This document shows positions 61,495-64,000 of a DNA stretch of 64,000 nucleotides, one piece after another. Under the pieces are notes generated by a model that worked only from the letters and a program-made list of their open reading frames with translations, made no database searches and was not told the origin of the DNA. This DNA comes from Lachnospiraceae bacterium (GTDB lineage: Bacteria > Bacillota > Clostridia > Lachnospirales > Lachnospiraceae), in assembly GCA_016284355.1 (NCBI GenBank), contig JAEEOQ010000137.1, forward strand, positions 1 through 64,000. The letters are read 5' to 3'. Within the stretch, counting starts at the first letter, position 1, and every line of letters begins with the position of its first letter. The translations under genes were made by a program, and so were the position numbers.

Positions 61495-63309
61495 ATGGCA
61501 CATATCGATCAAAGTAAAATCAGAAATTTTTGTATCATAGCCCATATCGATCACGGTAAGAGCACTCTTGCCGACCGCATCATCGAGAAGACCGGTCTTC
61601 TTACAAGCCGCGAGATGCAGGCACAGGTCCTTGACAATATGGACCTTGAAAGAGAGCGCGGTATAACCATTAAGGCCCAGACCGTCCGTATCGTATACAA
61701 AGCTAAAGACGGAGAAGAGTACATATTTAATCTTATTGATACTCCGGGTCATGTGGATTTTAATTACGAGGTTTCAAGAAGCCTTGCTGCCTGTGAGGGT
61801 GCTATCCTTGTGGTAGACGCGGCTCAGGGTATCGAGGCGCAGACTCTTGCAAACTGTTACCTTGCTCTTGACCACGACCTTGAGATCTTACCTGTTATCA
61901 ATAAGATAGATCTTCCTTCGGCAGAGCCTGACAGAGTTGTTAATGAGATAGAAGACGTTATAGGCCTTGAAGCCCACGACGCACCTCGTATCTCTGCCAA
62001 AAACGGAATTAATATAGAAGATGTCCTTGAAGCTATAGTAGCTAAGGTGCCTGCTCCTTGCGGTGATCCTGATGCTCCTTTAAAGGCTCTTATATTTGAC
62101 TCGGTCTACGATCCTTATAAGGGCGTTATCGTATTTTGCCGTGTTAAGGAAGGCTGCGTTAAGAAAGGCACAAAGATCAAGATGATGGCTACGGGCGCGG
62201 AAGAAGACGTAGTTGAAGTAGGTACTTTTGGTGCAGGAACGTTTTTCCCTTGCGAAGAGCTTTCGGCAGGTATGGTTGGCTACATTATGGCCAGCATCAA
62301 GAATATCAAAGATACTATGGTGGGAGATACTGTTACGGATGCGGCAAATCCTTGCGATGAGCCTTTGCCTGGCTACAAAAAAGTTACTTCCATGGTATAC
62401 TGCGGTATGTATCCTGCAGACGGCAGCCAGTATCAGGAGCTTCGCGATTCCCTTGAAAAGCTCCAGCTTAATGACGCTGCTCTTAACTTTGAGCCTGAGA
62501 CTTCGGTTGCGCTTGGTTTTGGTTTCAGGTGCGGATTCTTAGGGCTTTTGCATCTTGAGATCATACAGGAGCGTCTTGAAAGAGAGTACAACCTTGACAT
62601 CGTAACTACTGCGCCTTCTGTTATTTACAAGATATATAAGACAGACGGCGCTATGATCGACCTTACCAATCCTACCAATATGCCGGATCCATCTGAGATC
62701 GAGCATATGGAAGAGCCAATCGTTTCAGCTGAGATCATGGTGACCACCGAGTTTGTGGGTGCTATCATGAAGCTTTGTCAGGAGCGCCGCGGCGTATATC
62801 TTGGTATGGAATATATTGAAAGTACAAGAGCTCTTTTAAAATACGAGCTTCCTTTAAATGAGATAATATACGACTTTTTTGATGCGCTTAAGAGCCGTTC
62901 AAGAGGCTATGCTTCCTTTGACTATGAACTTAAGGGTTATCAGCCTTCAAAACTTGTTAAGCTTGATATCCTTATCAATCATGAAGGCATTGATGCGCTT
63001 TCATTTATCGTACATGAGGACGGGGCGTACGAAAGAGCCAGGAAGATGTGCGAAAAGCTTAAAGATGAGATCCCAAGACAGCTTTTTGAGATCCCTATCC
63101 AGGCAGCCATCGGCAGCAAGATCATAGCAAGAGAAACAGTAAAAGCTATGAGAAAAGACGTGCTTGCCAAGTGTTACGGCGGTGATATCACCCGTAAGAA
63201 AAAACTTCTTGAGAAGCAAAAAGAAGGTAAGAAGAGAATGCGTACCTTCGGTAATGTGGATATTCCGCAAAAAGCATTTATGGCGGTACTTAAGCTTGAT
63301 GACGAATGA
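61495..63309 (+). CDS. lepA: Elongation factor 4 (LepA)
   Basis: 604 residues, the usual length. GTPase domain with [14 protein letters not shown], the switch I region [17 protein letters not shown] and NKIDLPSA; then the EF-G-like domains and the LepA-specific C-terminal domain ([20 protein letters not shown], then [12 protein letters not shown]). It acts on stalled or assembling ribosomes. In spore-formers gpr and spoIIP usually lie between rpsT and lepA; they are absent here. Confidence 0.98.
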   Translation: MAHIDQSKIRNFCIIAHIDHGKSTLADRIIEKTGLLTSREMQAQVLDNMDLERERGITIKAQTVRIVYKAKDGEEYIFNLIDTPGHVDFNYEVSRSLAACEGAILVVDAAQGIEAQTLANCYLALDHDLEILPVINKIDLPSAEPDRVVNEIEDVIGLEAHDAPRISAKNGINIEDVLEAIVAKVPAPCGDPDAPLKALIFDSVYDPYKGVIVFCRVKEGCVKKGTKIKMMATGAEEDVVEVGTFGAGTFFPCEELSAGMVGYIMASIKNIKDTMVGDTVTDAANPCDEPLPGYKKVTSMVYCGMYPADGSQYQELRDSLEKLQLNDAALNFEPETSVALGFGFRCGFLGLLHLEIIQERLEREYNLDIVTTAPSVIYKIYKTDGAMIDLTNPTNMPDPSEIEHMEEPIVSAEIMVTTEFVGAIMKLCQERRGVYLGMEYIESTRALLKYELPLNEIIYDFFDALKSRSRGYASFDYELKGYQPSKLVKLDILINHEGIDALSFIVHEDGAYERARKMCEKLKDEIPRQLFEIPIQAAIGSKIIARETVKAMRKDVLAKCYGGDITRKKKLLEKQKEGKKRMRTFGNVDIPQKAFMAVLKLDDE

Positions 63310-63322
63310 TAAAAGGTGTGAT

Positions 63323-64000
63323 ATGGACAGATTCGGCCTTTATGTTCACATTCCGTTCTGCGAAAGAAAGTGTCCTTATTGCGACTTTCTTTCTTTTGCC
63401 GGATGTGGGAAAACCGTTAAACTTGATTACGCAGGCAGCCTTATAAGAGAGATAAAGGCAAAGGCTAAAAAGTATTCAGACAGGACAGTAAGCAGTATCT
63501 TTTTTGGCGGCGGTACGCCTACGACCCTTCAGACAGGCGAGACTTTGCGTATCTTAAAGACCATATACGAAAGTTTTAATGTGGCAAGCGATGCGGAAGT
63601 TACCACAGAGGCTAACCCCGGTACCGTTAATCCTTATATGCTTAAAGAGTATAAAAAAGCGGGTTTTAACAGGATAAGCTTTGGCCTTCAGTCTGCAGAC
63701 AACAAAGAACTATCTAAACTTAAAAGGATACATACTTACGAGGAGTTTTTATTTTCGTACGATACGGCAAAGCAGGCAGGCTTTGATAATATCAATATAG
63801 ATATAATGTCGGCGCTTCCGGGGCAGACCGTTAAATCTTATGAAGAGACTCTTAACAAAGTAATAGGCCTTGATCCTGCCCACATTTCTGCCTACAGCCT
63901 TATAATCGAAGAGAATACCAAATTTTACGATAAATACAAAGACGGTAAAGGCCTTCCTTCGGAAAACACCGACAGGAAGATGTATGCGCTTACAAAAGAG
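63323..64000 (+). CDS. hemW: Heme chaperone HemW, cut by the window end
   Basis: 226 residues are visible, starting MDRFGLYVHIPFCERKCPYC. The radical SAM motif is C13-x3-C17-x2-C20 followed by D-F, and the C-x-F ending fits HemW rather than the oxidase HemN (C-x-C). Further blocks: FFGGGTPTTL, TTEANPGTV, RISFGLQS and DIMSALPGQT. HemW carries heme to membrane targets. It lies 13 bases after lepA with AAAGGTGTG upstream, the standard lepA-hemW-hrcA order of Firmicutes. The remaining C-terminus is beyond the window. Confidence 0.95.
   Translation, partial: MDRFGLYVHIPFCERKCPYCDFLSFAGCGKTVKLDYAGSLIREIKAKAKKYSDRTVSSIFFGGGTPTTLQTGETLRILKTIYESFNVASDAEVTTEANPGTVNPYMLKEYKKAGFNRISFGLQSADNKELSKLKRIHTYEEFLFSYDTAKQAGFDNINIDIMSALPGQTVKSYEETLNKVIGLDPAHISAYSLIIEENTKFYDKYKDGKGLPSENTDRKMYALTKE

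Noticed and set aside
1-64000. tRNA, rRNA, CRISPR arrays, insertion sequences, prophage
   Set aside because: Nothing with the required structure, repeats or transposase/integrase motifs was found by reading.

Overview
The window comes from a motile, Gram-positive, anaerobic-looking Clostridia member, most likely a Lachnospiraceae (Butyrivibrio/Roseburia type; the genus cannot be fixed from sequence alone). The reasons are strong GGAGG Shine-Dalgarno sites, frequent TTG starts, a Bacillus/Clostridium-type gene order (dprA-topA-codY-flgB...cheD-sigma28-swrB-like), FliY in place of plain FliN, and a clostridial type of peptide transporter.

Layout. (1) 1-2350: the tail of an unknown gene, a fucose/arabinose isomerase-family gene flanked by REP-like palindromes, and nrdR on the minus strand. 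(2) 2357-8214: comM-dprA-topA, then codY as its own unit. (3) 8272-42516: a flagellar/chemotaxis locus of about 34 kb, nearly collinear with the Bacillus fla/che operon. It holds flgBC fliEFGHIJ, a motE-like gene, fliK, flgD, a TIGR02530 gene, flgE, motAB, fliL, fliM, fliY, cheY, fliOPQR, flhBAFG, a PilZ gene, cheBAWCD, a small membrane protein, fliA, fapA-like, a small charged protein, swrB-like and an MltG-like membrane protein. Terminators and promoters inside it suggest at least three or four transcription units. Filament genes, flgG, flgK/L and cheR are not in the window. (4) 42522-44198: an ABC-F ATPase with a perfect consensus promoter. (5) 44199-48098: two tandem, paralogous secreted proteins behind a structured leader. 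(6) 48176-56045: an oligopeptide-type ABC transporter (SBP, two permeases, two ATPases) in which three subunits have unusual architecture. (7) 56063-57202: a divergent ApbE-like membrane-anchored protein. (8) 57226-60986, minus strand: ABC-F ATPase, nucleosidase/phosphorylase and spore-photoproduct-lyase-like radical SAM protein, with overlapping ends; then rpsT, also minus. (9) 61429-64000: lepA and a truncated hemW, divergent from rpsT.

How the genes work together. CodY sits directly upstream of the flagellar locus, which fits nutrient control of motility as in Bacillus. Sigma-28, CheY/CheB/CheA/CheW/CheC/CheD and a PilZ c-di-GMP protein would control late genes, taxis and motor speed. FlhF/FlhG would set flagellar number and position.

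Most notable: the peptide-binding protein looks circularly permuted (the C-terminal SBP_bac_5 segment lies at the N-terminus), its permease has an extracytoplasmic loop of about 275 residues, and its first ATPase has an insert of about 230 residues between Walker A and the Q-loop. The rpsT/lepA junction lacks gpr-spoIIP, a sign of lost sporulation, yet a spore-photoproduct-lyase homologue lies nearby, translationally coupled to a nucleosidase.
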